Source of the DNA: Clostridiaceae bacterium
Lineage (GTDB): Bacteria; Bacillota; Clostridia; DSM-8532
Assembly: GCA_012521705.1 (NCBI GenBank)
Contig: JAAYLX010000042.1
Coordinates: 24,340 to 88,339, forward strand
Direction of reading: 5' to 3'
Length of the DNA: 64,000 bases
Of this stretch, positions 25,806 through 35,365 are shown piece after piece. A program made the translations under genes and the position numbers. How positions within the stretch are numbered: position 1 is the first letter of the stretch; each line of letters starts with the position of its first letter. The notes under the pieces were generated by a model. That model was given only the letters and a program-made list of their open reading frames with translations, did no database searches and had not been told where the DNA came from.

Positions 25806-26684
25806 ATGAAAGTTAAAAAAAGATGGATCATTATTTTTCTTACGCCTGCAGTATTGCTATTTGCTTTTGTTTATCTCACTTCTTTGTACATATTGGTAAC
25901 AACTTCTTTTACAGATTTGACTGCCGGAGGCGGAGGAAATTTTGTTGGACTTAAAAATTATATTGAGCTTTTTAAGCCTGCCAGTGAATTCTGGAGCGTA
26001 TTGAAAAACAATGTCATCTGGGTGCTGCTTCAATCAACTGTTCATGTTTATCTTGGAGTTATAGTAGCTTTGATTCTTGCAAGAAACAAGTGGTATACAA
26101 GTCTTGTGAGAACCATATACATGCTTCCCAACATAATCTCAAATGCAGCCCTTGGAATGCTGTTCATTTTTATTCTCAATCCCAAATTCGGATTGATAAA
26201 CAATACATGGCGCCTGATAAGCGGAAACGATGCTTATATGCAGAACTGGTTCATGGACCCAAAAACAGCTTTCGGTTCTGTGACTATGACCTGGCTTCCC
26301 TACGCAGGAATAACTGCCATTCTTGTGATGGCTGAAATGACTTCCATACCTGATTCAATATATGAAGCCGCAATAATCGACGGTGCATCTCAACTGCAGA
26401 TAAACATGTTCATCGTGTTGCCGCTGATGCGGAATATTATTGGCACTACGACAATTCTGGCAGCGTCCAATATGCTTCAGAAACTTGATATTATACTTCT
26501 TACAACCAGCGGCGGACCGGGTACAAGAACGACAAACATGCCCATGAGCATATACCGTACAGCATTAATTGACAATAATTACAGCCTGGCAAATGCCCAG
26601 GGGGTTTTCCTGATTCTGTTCGGATTGGTTGCAGTTTTGCTGATACGCAAAATTTATCGCATGAATGAAAATATCTTAGGGTGA
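25806..26684 (+). CDS. Carbohydrate ABC transporter permease (MalF-like)
   Basis: First membrane subunit of the CUT1 importer, 292 residues, with six predicted helices beginning IIIFLTPAVLLFAFVYLTSL. The conserved EAA loop is EAAIIDGASQLQINMFIVLP (about residues 197-216). ATG 25806 is selected, with AGAAGG 10 bp upstream; an in-frame ATG 45 bp upstream lacks a site. It overlaps the next permease region by a few bases and is separated from the binding protein gene by the 80-bp inverted-repeat element. Confidence 0.92.
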   Translation: MKVKKRWIIIFLTPAVLLFAFVYLTSLYILVTTSFTDLTAGGGGNFVGLKNYIELFKPASEFWSVLKNNVIWVLLQSTVHVYLGVIVALILARNKWYTSLVRTIYMLPNIISNAALGMLFIFILNPKFGLINNTWRLISGNDAYMQNWFMDPKTAFGSVTMTWLPYAGITAILVMAEMTSIPDSIYEAAIIDGASQLQINMFIVLPLMRNIIGTTTILAASNMLQKLDIILLTTSGGPGTRTTNMPMSIYRTALIDNNYSLANAQGVFLILFGLVAVLLIRKIYRMNENILG

Positions 26685-26689
26685 GTGGT

Positions 26690-27520
26690 ATGCAAATAAA
26701 TAAAATAATGGCCAAGACCATTTCAGCAATATTTCTGTTATTAATCGTCTGTGTCTCAATTGTCCCGTTTTTATGGGTGTTCGCATCATCTTTCAAGAGC
26801 AATGCGGATATTATGTCGGCTGCAATGGGTTTTCCCAATGGATTAAAGTTTATAAACTATAAAAATGCCTTTAAATTGGCGCCAATAGACAAGTTTTACA
26901 TTAACAGCATTATTGTGACGTTCTTTGGAATATTGCTGAATGTAACCTTTGCAAGTGCCGCAGCATATGTGCTTTCAAGGTTTTCCTTCAAAGGGGCCAG
27001 GTTCTTAACGGTCATGCTTTCAATGGGGCTTTTTATTCCCGGAGCGGCATTGCTGCAGCCTTTGTTCCAGATAATAAGCAAAGCAAACCTGAGCAACAGC
27101 CACGCCGGGCTGGTTATTGTATATTCGGCATTAGGTCTTGCCACTACGCTCTATGTCATGATCAGCTATTTTAAAACTATACCGAAAGAGCTTGAGGAAT
27201 CTGCCTACATTGAGGGTTCAGGTTTTGTGAATACTTTTTTCCGCATAATATTGCCGCTCACCAGGCCGGCGCTCAGTACCGCCGCCGTGATACAGTTTCT
27301 GTTGTGCTGGAATGAATTTCAGTTTGCTTTGATTCTTACAAGCGACAATAATGTAAGAACCCTTCCAATTGCTCTGTATTATTTTAAGAGCTCATTTGCC
27401 AGTGATTATGGAGCCATGTTTGCTGCAACCATATTGGTTATATGTCCCAGTATAATTGTATTCATACTTCTTCAAAAACAGGTTGTAAGAGGACTGGTGG
27501 CAGGTTCTGTCAAAGGCTGA
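26690..27520 (+). CDS. Carbohydrate ABC transporter permease (MalG-like)
   Basis: Second membrane subunit of the importer, 276 residues, six helices, with the EAA loop at EESAYIEGSGFVNTFFRIIL (about residues 167-186) and the C-terminal QKQVVRGLVAGSVKG, which is the family's characteristic ending (G-L-x-x-G-x-V-K-G). The start is either ATG 26690 or GTG 26681, which overlaps the preceding stop; ATG is preferred. It forms the pore with the MalF-like subunit. Confidence 0.93.
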   Translation: MQINKIMAKTISAIFLLLIVCVSIVPFLWVFASSFKSNADIMSAAMGFPNGLKFINYKNAFKLAPIDKFYINSIIVTFFGILLNVTFASAAAYVLSRFSFKGARFLTVMLSMGLFIPGAALLQPLFQIISKANLSNSHAGLVIVYSALGLATTLYVMISYFKTIPKELEESAYIEGSGFVNTFFRIILPLTRPALSTAAVIQFLLCWNEFQFALILTSDNNVRTLPIALYYFKSSFASDYGAMFAATILVICPSIIVFILLQKQVVRGLVAGSVKG

Positions 27521-27567
27521 TTTTTTGATTGTTTTCTTCTAATATCTTTATATTTGTGGGGTTTGAT

Positions 27568-29253
27568 ATGAACAGCTCAATTAAGAAAACAATAAGAGAA
27601 AAACTTTTATTTATATACGGCAATAATTCAAACTTCGATATAGACGATACCATGAACAAGATTGAAGCGATTATTCACAAATACAGGGATATTAATGTCC
27701 CGTCAGGCTTTGTTGATGAAAAAGATGCAATATTAATAACTTACAGCGACAATCTTATAAGGGAAAATGAATATCCCCTTGCCACACTAAAAAAATTCAT
27801 GAAAAACTACGTAGGGGACAGAATTACATCAATTCATCTTTTGGCAATGTTTCCCTATTCTTCGGATGACGGATTTTCAGTAATTGATTACCGAAGCATT
27901 GATCCGAAATTGGGAAACTGGGAAGATATTCGGAAGTTGTCCCGGGATTATAAATTGATGTATGATGCGGTTATAAATCATGTTTCAAAAGAGTGTCAAT
28001 GGTTTCAGGAATATCTTAAAGGGAACAGAAAATACGAGGGTTATTTTCTTGATTGCGACCCGGGTAAAGATTACTCTGAAGTTGTTCGACCACGCACTAC
28101 GCCTCTCCTTACCAGATTTAGCACAATAAATGGTGAAAAACATATATGGACGACATTCAGCGATGACCAGATAGATCTGAACTTCGGTGAGCCTGAAGTG
28201 CTCCTTGAGATAATAGATTTACTTCTCTTCTATGCGCAGAATGGGGCCAAATATATCAGATTGGATGCAGTAGGTTTTCTTTGGAAGGAACTGGGCACAT
28301 CATGCATCCATCATCCCAAAACCCATGAAATTGTAAAACTCATTCGCCTTGTGTTAAACAGTGTTGCAGGAGATGTAATAATAATTACCGAGACCAATGT
28401 TCCGCATGAGGAGAATATAAGCTATTTCGGCAATAATGACGAAGCCCACATGGTATACCAATTCCCCCTTGCACCGCTGGTACTTTATTCTTTCATTACT
28501 GAGAGCGCAGTCAAGCTGAGTGATTGGGCATCTACAATTGACGCATCCTGTGGTGAAACTACATATCTCAATTTTCTTGCTTCCCATGACGGGATAGGTT
28601 TGCGCCCTGTGGAGGGAATTCTCACTGAAGAAGAAAGGAAAATGATGATCGATACTGTTTTGGCAAGGGGAGGAAGAATCTCATATAAACTTAACCCTGA
28701 CAATAGCCGAACACCTTACGAGATGAATATCAATTACCAGGATGCCTTGTCACCTTTAAGTGACAGTGAAACCAACAGACTTATGAGATTCATGGGAGCT
28801 GAGACCATACTGATGTCACTGGTGGGTGTTCCTGGAATATATATCCATAGTTTACTGGGTTCCCGCAACTATTACAAAGGCGTTGAGGAAAGCGGAATTA
28901 ACCGCAGGATAAACCGGGAACAGTTAAATTATGAAACTCTTATTAATGAACTTGATTCTAATACGCATAGGGCGAGGGTTCTTAATGAGCATCTGAGAAG
29001 ACTTGAAATCCGAAGAAATTGCACTGCTTTTTCACCGAAAGCCCGGCAGAAAATACTGAGGTTTGATGACAGGGTATTTGCTGTGCTGAGAAACAATGAA
29101 ACGACAGGAGAAAGAGTGCTGGCGCTCATAAATGTTTCCTCCGATACCGTCAGAATAAACACTAATTATTCGGGTATTGATCTTCTGACAGGAATTGAGG
29201 TTTCAGGAAATGTCGAAATCAAGCCATTTGACTGTATGTGGATCAAGTGTTGA
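27568..29253 (+). CDS. GH13 subfamily 18 glucoside phosphorylase (sucrose or glucosylglycerate type)
   Basis: Cytoplasmic enzyme of 561 residues that splits a glucoside with phosphate to give glucose 1-phosphate, saving ATP. The catalytic residues of the alpha-amylase fold are in place: nucleophile Asp233 in IRLDAVGF, acid/base Glu275 in IITETN and stabiliser Asp341 in ASHDGIGLRPVEG. DAVINHVS is the conserved region I. The G-x-R-P-x-E-G stretch and the long N-terminal helical segment fit GH13_18, which contains sucrose phosphorylase, sucrose-6-phosphate phosphorylase and glucosylglycerate phosphorylase; about 560 residues favours the last two over true sucrose phosphorylases of about 490-500. 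ATG 27568 follows GTGGGG. As the last gene of the LacI-controlled operon it probably processes the imported sugar. Exact substrate unknown. Confidence 0.88.
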   Translation: MNSSIKKTIREKLLFIYGNNSNFDIDDTMNKIEAIIHKYRDINVPSGFVDEKDAILITYSDNLIRENEYPLATLKKFMKNYVGDRITSIHLLAMFPYSSDDGFSVIDYRSIDPKLGNWEDIRKLSRDYKLMYDAVINHVSKECQWFQEYLKGNRKYEGYFLDCDPGKDYSEVVRPRTTPLLTRFSTINGEKHIWTTFSDDQIDLNFGEPEVLLEIIDLLLFYAQNGAKYIRLDAVGFLWKELGTSCIHHPKTHEIVKLIRLVLNSVAGDVIIITETNVPHEENISYFGNNDEAHMVYQFPLAPLVLYSFITESAVKLSDWASTIDASCGETTYLNFLASHDGIGLRPVEGILTEEERKMMIDTVLARGGRISYKLNPDNSRTPYEMNINYQDALSPLSDSETNRLMRFMGAETILMSLVGVPGIYIHSLLGSRNYYKGVEESGINRRINREQLNYETLINELDSNTHRARVLNEHLRRLEIRRNCTAFSPKARQKILRFDDRVFAVLRNNETTGERVLALINVSSDTVRINTNYSGIDLLTGIEVSGNVEIKPFDCMWIKC

Positions 29254-29272
29254 AAGTCAGGGAAACTGTACT

Positions 29273-29479
29273 GAACAAGTGGCACAGTCTTTCTCACGTC
29301 CTCGGCCCAGAAAAGCTGTAAGGCTCAATACTTGCTCTCTTGGGGTACGCGGGCGAACTTGCCATCCGGGCAAGCGCCGCTCACTCGACTTCCTGTCGAT
29401 CGACCCCAATCGAGCTGCGTATTTCGCCGAAAGCTTTGATCTTCGCCTGCGGATATTTTAAAGACTGTGCCACTTGTTC
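29273..29479. mobile_element. 207-bp MITE-like element with perfect 20-bp terminal inverted repeats
   Basis: The left end GAACAAGTGGCACAGTCTTT (29273-29292) is repeated exactly in reverse complement at 29460-29479. The interior is more GC-rich than the surroundings and encodes no credible protein. A second, imperfect inverted repeat starts inside the left end (TCACGTCCT... AGCTGT, 29294-29319) and pairs with 29578-29605, so a longer element of about 320 bp may enclose or overlap the first. Together they fill the 370-bp gap between the phosphorylase and the LysM-GH18 gene. No transposase and no clear target-site duplication are seen. Confidence 0.7.
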
Positions 29480-29623
29480 TAATCGATGTCCTGTCGACCG
29501 CCTTAATCGTGTTTATAATTTACCAACATCTCTTAACCTTCGCTGTTGATTTCTCAATAGGCAGAGCCGTTTTTGCTAAACAGCTTCCTGAACTTAGGAC
29601 GTGAAAAAGGCAGATCCTCTCAA

Positions 29624-30895
29624 TCAGAGCTTTGTAATTATAAAATTATCATCTAAAAGCGCCCAGTTCTGCGGGAACGGATAGCCCAGCGCCCAATAAC
29701 TGATTCCCCTTAAGTCATATTCCTTTACCAAATCGAATTTTGCCTGCGCACTTCGGGCATCCTCAAACCAGACTTCATGGCCCCGGCCCTGCTCATCAAC
29801 ATATCTGAAAAAGGGGGATTGACTTACCGGGTCAAACTGGATTACCGCGCCATATCTGATTGCTCTTCTAACAGCCTCCTGATTGCTGAAAGTCTCTGCT
29901 TCCTGCCCGCGCATGTGGGGAACAAGCCAATCCCTGGCATATATCTGGAACCCTAATAAAATTTTATTTTTAGGGATAAGAGTAACCGCATAATCGAGGA
30001 CCCGCCTCATTTCATTAATTGGTGATATGGCCTGGGGCGGACCTCCCCGCCAGCCCCATTCATAGGTCATGAGAACAACAAAGTCTGCGATCCTTCCATG
30101 TGCTTCATAATCATGAGCCTCATACAGAAGGCCTGCCTGCTCGGTGCTTATTTTTGGAGCCAGTGCGGTGGATACAAAATAACCCTCTCTGTGCAGGCGG
30201 CTTACCGCTGTCTCAAGAAAGTTATTGTAGGCTACACGGTCAGCAGGAAGCACATTTTCAAAGTCTATGTTCAACCCCCGGTAGCCCTTTTGCCGCATAA
30301 TCCGGACAATATTATTAAGCAGGCTCTCAATTATCTGCGGGCTGTTTAAAACAACGCTCGCAAGATTCTCACCTCTAGCTGTGGACGTGAAATTAGTTAT
30401 AGACATCATAGGAACAGCACCGACAGATATGGCTGCCTGTATTGCAGGTACATCCTCAATTGGCTGAAGGTTTCCGTCCTCCCTGATAAGATAGGCGAAA
30501 GGACTCAAGTATGTCAAATACCTGCCTGCATCCCTAACAATTGGTGCTGCCTGCTGACCCAACATATAAATATATGCGTTTACCTCTATAACAGGTCTGA
30601 CTTTTTGCGGGATTCTCAACACATCACCCGGATAGATATAAGCCCCGCTGTCAATGGAATTTGCAGCAGCAAGTTCGTCTGCTGAAATTGCGTACATTTG
30701 TGCAATGCTCCATAGTGATTCGCCCGGCCGTACTATATGGAACAGAACAACACTCGGAATAACGAGAGCCAGTCCCGGAACAATCTGGCTGGGACTGGGC
30801 AGTTCATTTACCTGCATTATGGATGAGACAGTCACACCGTATGAGCTGGCAATACCAAACAGGCTTTCACCAGGACTTACAACATGAATGAACAT
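29624..30895 (-). CDS. LysM-GH18 glucosaminidase (spore cortex/YaaH-SleL type)
   Basis: Predicted peptidoglycan-binding hydrolase, 423 residues. Two LysM domains occupy about residues 2-46 (HVVSPGESLFGIASSYGVTV) and 51-95 (HIVRPGESLWSIAQMYAISA). The rest is a GH18 barrel with the catalytic D-x-x-D-x-E-like strand GLNIDFENVLPADR and FVVLMTYEWGWRGGPPQAIS, typical of YaaH/SleL/YdhD proteins, which cleave cortex muramic-delta-lactam glycan during spore germination. There is no signal peptide, as in the spore-associated members. The ATG is preceded by AGGAGG on the minus strand. It is transcribed away from the acyl-CoA synthetase gene. A vegetative wall role cannot be excluded. Confidence 0.9.
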   Translation of the reverse strand: MFIHVVSPGESLFGIASSYGVTVSSIMQVNELPSPSQIVPGLALVIPSVVLFHIVRPGESLWSIAQMYAISADELAAANSIDSGAYIYPGDVLRIPQKVRPVIEVNAYIYMLGQQAAPIVRDAGRYLTYLSPFAYLIREDGNLQPIEDVPAIQAAISVGAVPMMSITNFTSTARGENLASVVLNSPQIIESLLNNIVRIMRQKGYRGLNIDFENVLPADRVAYNNFLETAVSRLHREGYFVSTALAPKISTEQAGLLYEAHDYEAHGRIADFVVLMTYEWGWRGGPPQAISPINEMRRVLDYAVTLIPKNKILLGFQIYARDWLVPHMRGQEAETFSNQEAVRRAIRYGAVIQFDPVSQSPFFRYVDEQGRGHEVWFEDARSAQAKFDLVKEYDLRGISYWALGYPFPQNWALLDDNFIITKL

Positions 30896-30974
30896 TGCTA
30901 TTCCTCCTTATTTTACTAATTAATATATGTGGGTTGCCTGAAAATGAAAGTTGGCCGGTTAAAAAATAAAGCTG

Positions 30975-31003
30975 TTGATTCCTTCACAATGTTTTCATAT
31001 AAT
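30975..31003 (+). promoter_or_regulatory. Candidate promoter for the acyl-CoA synthetase gene
   Basis: TTGATT at 30975-30980 and TATAAT at 30998-31003 with a 17-base spacer, 86 bp before the start codon, in the divergent interval with the LysM-GH18 gene. Confidence 0.6.
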
Positions 31004-31088
31004 GTATATTAATGAATTGCAGAACAGTAAGCATGGCTTTTTATCAATACTCTGGTTTGTAGTATAGAAGTATGGGAGGAAGAGAAAA

Positions 31089-32747
31089 ATGCCTATCACT
31101 GATTTTTTAACTCGCAATGCCCTTTTGTATGGCGATGAAACCTGTCTTACAGAAATCAATTTAACCCTTCAGGAAGAACACAATGTCATTTGGCGCGAAT
31201 ATGAACTGATTGAAAACAATCCGGCCGGAGAATACAGGCTGAGTATGACATGGCGTGTTTTCAACGAAAAGGCAAACAGGTTTGCGAATCTTCTCATTAA
31301 AAGAGGTATCAAAAAAGGGGATAAAGTAGCTATTCTTCTTATGAACTGCCTGGAATGGCTGCCAATTTATTTCGGAATTCTGAAAACAGGAGCTATAGCG
31401 GTTCCTTTAAACTTCCGCTATACCGCTGAAGAAATAAAATACTGCCTGGAGCTGTCAGAATCCAGGGCATTGATATTCGGACCAGAATTTATTGGACGTA
31501 TGGAAGCGATTTATGACCAGATACCTCAAATCAGGCCATTGTTCTTTGCCGGGGAAAACAGACCTTCATTTGCCGAAAGCTATGACAGGCTTACTGCAAA
31601 TTGCTCCAGTGAAGAGCCAAGGGTAGAGTTTACAGATCAGGATGATGCTGCAATATATTTTTCATCAGGTACAACAGGCTTCCCTAAAGCGATTCTGCAT
31701 ACACACGCAAGTCTCATGTCTGCATGTATAACAGAAGCCATGCACCATGGACAGACCAGGAAGGATAATTTCCTTTGCATTCCGCCCCTTTATCATACAG
31801 GCGCTAAAATGCACTGGTTCGGAAGCCTGTATTCAGGCAGCAAAGCAGTTTTGTTGCGCGGAATCAAGCCGGAATGGATATTAAGAACCATATCGGAAGA
31901 GAAAATCACCATTGTATGGCTCTTGGTTCCATGGGCCCAGGATATTCTGGATGCCATTGACAACGGAGAAGTCAATCTTGAAGACTATGACCTTTCCCAG
32001 TGGAGACTTATGCATATTGGAGCGCAACCTGTTCCGCCAAGCCTTATTAAACGCTGGAAAAAGATCTTTCCTCATCATCAGTATGATACCAACTACGGTT
32101 TGAGTGAATCCATCGGCCCTGGTTGTGTACATCTGGGTATTGAGAACATACATAAAGTAGGCGCCATAGGTATTCCCGGACATAACTGGCAGGTTAAAAT
32201 AGTGGACGAAAACGGGGAGCCGGTTGCCCAGGGAGAAGTTGGTGAGCTGGCGGTCAAAGGCCCCGGTGTCATGAAATGCTATTATAATGATCCCGAAGCT
32301 ACAGCAGCGGTTCTGAAGGATGGCTGGCTGTTTACCGGAGACATGGGCACGATGGATGAGGACGGATTTATCTACCTGGTTGACAGGAAGAAGGATGTAA
32401 TCATAAGCGGAGGAGAGAATGTATACCCTGTCCAGGTTGAAGATTTCTTAAGAAGTCATGATGCCATAAAAGATGCTGCAGTAATAGGTTTGCCCGATAA
32501 ACGCCTTGGTGAGATTGTTGCAGCTATTATCGAGCTCAAGGATGGCGCAACATGTACAGAGGAAGACATCATAAGTTTCTGCTCGGAACTGCCACGTTAT
32601 AAACGGCCAAAGAAAATAATATTTGATGATGTGCCCAGAAACCCGACAGGCAAAATAGAAAAACCAAAACTGAGAGAAAAATATGGCGCTGCCTGCCTGG
32701 TTGCCGCACAGAACGAATTAACAGAATGTGCTGTGACAGCAACTTGA
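31089..32747 (+). CDS. Acyl-CoA synthetase (AMP-binding, class I adenylate-forming)
   Basis: Cytoplasmic ligase of 552 residues that activates a carboxylic acid with ATP and joins it to CoA. Adenylate-forming motifs are clear: P-loop YFSSGTTGFPKAILHTH (about 193-209), A5 NYGLSESIGPG, A7/A8 LFTGDMGTMDEDGFIYLVDR and A10 PRNPTGKIEKPKL with the catalytic Lys. The nearest family appears to be medium/long-chain fatty acid CoA ligases, but the acid is unknown. Strong AGGAAGAG site before the ATG. Monocistronic, with its own promoter and terminator. Confidence 0.9.
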   Translation: MPITDFLTRNALLYGDETCLTEINLTLQEEHNVIWREYELIENNPAGEYRLSMTWRVFNEKANRFANLLIKRGIKKGDKVAILLMNCLEWLPIYFGILKTGAIAVPLNFRYTAEEIKYCLELSESRALIFGPEFIGRMEAIYDQIPQIRPLFFAGENRPSFAESYDRLTANCSSEEPRVEFTDQDDAAIYFSSGTTGFPKAILHTHASLMSACITEAMHHGQTRKDNFLCIPPLYHTGAKMHWFGSLYSGSKAVLLRGIKPEWILRTISEEKITIVWLLVPWAQDILDAIDNGEVNLEDYDLSQWRLMHIGAQPVPPSLIKRWKKIFPHHQYDTNYGLSESIGPGCVHLGIENIHKVGAIGIPGHNWQVKIVDENGEPVAQGEVGELAVKGPGVMKCYYNDPEATAAVLKDGWLFTGDMGTMDEDGFIYLVDRKKDVIISGGENVYPVQVEDFLRSHDAIKDAAVIGLPDKRLGEIVAAIIELKDGATCTEEDIISFCSELPRYKRPKKIIFDDVPRNPTGKIEKPKLREKYGAACLVAAQNELTECAVTAT

Positions 32748-32778
32748 CAATGTAGTTGCAATGCGTGATAATTTTTTT

Positions 32779-32812
32779 AAGCCCTAAGATGATACCTTAG
32801 GGCTTTATTTAT
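32779..32812 (+). terminator. Terminator of the acyl-CoA synthetase gene
   Basis: Arms AAGCCCTAAG and CTTAGGGCTT with an 8-base loop, followed by TATTTATG. Confidence 0.75.
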
Positions 32813-32844
32813 GATTGTTTTGACGGGAGCCGGGCTTAGAAAAT

Positions 32845-33522
32845 ATGAAAATACTGTTTGTGGAAGATGATAGAATAATTGCATCGGGACTTTGTTATTA
32901 CCTTGAGCAGGAAGGATATGATGTGACCCACTGCCTTAATGCCGAGTCTGCCAGAAATGCCATCAGTCAGGATGAATTTGACCTCGCATTGCTTGATTTG
33001 TCGCTGCCCGATGGAAGCGGATATGAAATATGCACGCTTATCAAGGAGAAAAAAGATATCCCTGTTATTTTTCTTACAGCCATAGATGACGAGGTAAATG
33101 TGGTCATGGGCCTTGATATGGGAGCTGATGACTATATTACAAAGCCTTTCAGGGTAAGGGAATTATTATCCCGTATAAAAACTGTAATGAGAAGATACGG
33201 CAAGACAGACCCATCAAAAAGCATTAGCGAGTTCTGTGGCCTTAAAATAGATCCGGCAAGGGCAAAGGTGTATAAAAACGGAGAGGAGATAATTCTGACT
33301 TCGCTGGAATATCGTCTCCTTTTGATATTTGCAAATAACCCGGGAAAGGTTTTAAGCCGGAATCAGATTCTGGAAAACCTATGGGATTTTGCCGGTGATT
33401 TTGTCAACGATAATACTCTGACGGTCTATATTAAGCGATTAAGAGAAAAAATTGAGGATGACCCCCAATCACCCCGGATTATCAAAACCATAAGGGGAAT
33501 AGGGTATATGGGAGGAAGCTGA
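32845..33522 (+). CDS. OmpR/PhoB family response regulator
   Basis: DNA-binding response regulator, 225 residues. The receiver domain (1-115) carries acidic DD near residue 8, phospho-acceptor Asp in LALLDLSLPDGSG (about residue 51), Thr in IFLTAIDDE and Lys in DDYITKPF. The C-terminal winged helix (about 128-225) has LTSLEYRLLLIFANNPGKVL and NTLTVYIKRLREKIEDDPQ. It is the first gene of a cluster with its histidine kinase and an ABC transporter, an arrangement common for antimicrobial-peptide or envelope-stress detoxification modules in Firmicutes. The direct repeat ATTGTCAC at 34533-34552 before the transporter is a candidate binding site. Confidence 0.93.
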   Translation: MKILFVEDDRIIASGLCYYLEQEGYDVTHCLNAESARNAISQDEFDLALLDLSLPDGSGYEICTLIKEKKDIPVIFLTAIDDEVNVVMGLDMGADDYITKPFRVRELLSRIKTVMRRYGKTDPSKSISEFCGLKIDPARAKVYKNGEEIILTSLEYRLLLIFANNPGKVLSRNQILENLWDFAGDFVNDNTLTVYIKRLREKIEDDPQSPRIIKTIRGIGYMGGS

Positions 33523-33526
33523 TACC

Positions 33527-34528
33527 TTGTTTCGAAACCGGGAAATAAGAATCTATATTTTTTCTTTATTATTAGTGATTCTTGTTGGCGCTATTGCCTG
33601 CTTTATGATAAAACCTGCAGCCGGCACTATTTTTTTGTCGGCTTCATTGTTGATAGCAGTCATATCAATTGTTTTTACCCGTTGGAGATACATCCAGATA
33701 GAGAAATTATCAAATTACCTCAACAGAATTGCGGACGGTGATTATTCAATTGATCTTAGGGATAACCGGGAAGGAGAACTAAGTATTCTGAAAAATGAAA
33801 TCTATAAAGTCACTGTAACTTTAAGAGAGCAGGCAGCACTTCTTAAACAGGACAAAATCTTTCTGGCAAATGCCATATCGGATATATCCCATCAGCTTAA
33901 AACACCCATTACATCAATGGTTGTAATGACAGACCTCATTTCAGACGAGAACCTGCCCGAAGAAAAAAGAAGGGAGTTTGTAAGAAACATTCAGTCTCAG
34001 CTTGAAAGGCTTCAGTGGCTGGTATCATCACTTCTCAAACTGTCAAAAATTGATGCGGGGACCATTGAATTTAAGAAAGATCCTGTTAAGGTAAGAAAAC
34101 TTATAGATAAGTCCCTTGAACACCTGTTGATACCAATGGAGCTAAAAGAGCAGAGCCTTGAAATAAATGGCGATGAGAATGTTGAATTCATTGGAGATTT
34201 CAACTGGTCATGTGAAGCAGTTTCAAACATCATAAAGAACTGTATAGAACACACTCCCCAGGGGGGAAGAATAGGTATTGAGTACTGCGAAACCTCACTT
34301 TACACCATTATCAGAATCTATGATAACGGTGAAGGGATTCACAGGGATGATCTTCCTTATATTTTCAACCGGTTCTATAAAGGGAAGAATTCCTCCAAGG
34401 AGAGCATCGGAATTGGTCTTGCCATGTCCAAGAGCATTATAGAAAGCCAGGGCGGGACTATTGAAGCGGAAAGCCACAAGGGGAAAGGAACCCAGTTTAT
34501 TCTGAAATTCCATAAAGGTGTTGTGTGA
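33527..34528 (+). CDS. Sensor histidine kinase
   Basis: Membrane-bound histidine kinase, 333 residues. Two close membrane helices at about residues 8-25 and 31-47 with almost no extracellular loop, then a HAMP-like linker. The phospho-acceptor His is in SDISHQLKTPITSMVV (about residue 123). The ATPase domain shows the N box NIIKNCIEHTPQGG, G1 YDNGEGIHRDD, the F box IFNRFYKG and G2 GIGLAMSKSI. The lack of a sensor domain suggests, as in BceS-type intramembrane kinases, that the ABC transporter downstream may do the sensing. It starts with TTG at 33527, 5 bp after the regulator stop, with GGAGG upstream. Confidence 0.92.
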   Translation: MFRNREIRIYIFSLLLVILVGAIACFMIKPAAGTIFLSASLLIAVISIVFTRWRYIQIEKLSNYLNRIADGDYSIDLRDNREGELSILKNEIYKVTVTLREQAALLKQDKIFLANAISDISHQLKTPITSMVVMTDLISDENLPEEKRREFVRNIQSQLERLQWLVSSLLKLSKIDAGTIEFKKDPVKVRKLIDKSLEHLLIPMELKEQSLEINGDENVEFIGDFNWSCEAVSNIIKNCIEHTPQGGRIGIEYCETSLYTIIRIYDNGEGIHRDDLPYIFNRFYKGKNSSKESIGIGLAMSKSIIESQGGTIEAESHKGKGTQFILKFHKGVV

Positions 34529-34552
34529 CAAAATTGTCACTTTAATTGTCAC
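34525..34552. promoter_or_regulatory. Candidate response regulator binding site before the ABC exporter
   Basis: ATTGTCAC occurs twice in direct repeat (34533-34540 and 34545-34552), a 12-base period. The first copy also forms an inverted repeat with GTGACA at 34525-34530. Direct repeats of this spacing are typical for OmpR-family regulators. It lies at the kinase stop codon, 130 bp before the ABC ATPase gene. Confidence 0.5.
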
Positions 34553-34681
34553 CGAATAGTTATTTGTGTCAGGTAAACTATCCTCATAAAAGACTGTTCC
34601 ATCTGAAAAAGCTCAAATGATAAAGATATGCACTTTTTCGATGGAGCAAATAAGAACCACGCTAAAAAGGAGAATTCGCTT

Positions 34682-35365
34682 ATGGAGATATTGAGGGTAG
34701 AATCTCTTTCCAAGATTTACGGAAAAGGTGAAACAGCCGTTAAGGCTCTGGACAATGTATCTTTCTCAGTACAGAAGGGTGAATTTATTGCGGTTATAGG
34801 CCCTTCGGGATCAGGAAAATCTACTTTACTTCACATTTTGGGCGGGGTGGACAAGCCCACAGAAGGAAAAGTATATATAGACAATACCGATGTATATTCT
34901 CTGGACGAGACAAAGCTTGCAATTTTCAGGCGGAGGCAGATAGGACTTATCTACCAGTTCTATAATCTAATACCGGTCCTGAATGTGGAAGAGAATATTA
35001 CACTTCCGCTGTTGCTGGACGGGCGCAAGCCGGATAAAATCCATTATGATGAAATAGTGAACAAGTTGGGATTGTCCGACAGGCTGGATTACCTTCCTAA
35101 CCAGCTTTCCGGAGGACAGCAGCAAAGAGTGTCCATTGGCCGAGCGCTCATTACCAATCCTGCGTTGATGCTTGCCGATGAGCCCACCGGAAACCTTGAC
35201 AGCAAAAACAGCAGTGAAATAGTTGCTCTTCTTAAAATGTTCAATAAGACACTTAACCAGACCCTTATAGTCATAACCCACGATGAAAGAATCGCACTTC
35301 AGGCTGACCGAATCCTTACCATAGAAGACGGGCGGATTACAAAGGATGAGGTGATCCGCAAATGA
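34682..35365 (+). CDS. ABC transporter ATPase, MacB/LolD/BceA-like
   Basis: Cytoplasmic ATPase of 227 residues, normal for the MacB/LolD group. Walker [10 protein letters not shown] (about residues 40-48), Q-loop [17 protein letters not shown], signature [15 protein letters not shown] (about 140-154), Walker [17 protein letters not shown] and switch ITHDER. The L-P-x-L-L-D-G and Y-Q-F-x-N-L-I-P features are typical of transporters paired with FtsX-like permeases. ATG 34682 has AAAAGGAG upstream. The ATG of the permease lies 3 bp inside its end. Confidence 0.93.
   Translation: MEILRVESLSKIYGKGETAVKALDNVSFSVQKGEFIAVIGPSGSGKSTLLHILGGVDKPTEGKVYIDNTDVYSLDETKLAIFRRRQIGLIYQFYNLIPVLNVEENITLPLLLDGRKPDKIHYDEIVNKLGLSDRLDYLPNQLSGGQQQRVSIGRALITNPALMLADEPTGNLDSKNSSEIVALLKMFNKTLNQTLIVITHDERIALQADRILTIEDGRITKDEVIRK

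Noticed and set aside
29195..29549. Short plus-strand open frames inside the inverted-repeat element
   Set aside because: They overlap the phosphorylase end or the MITE-like repeat, lack start signals and match no known pattern.
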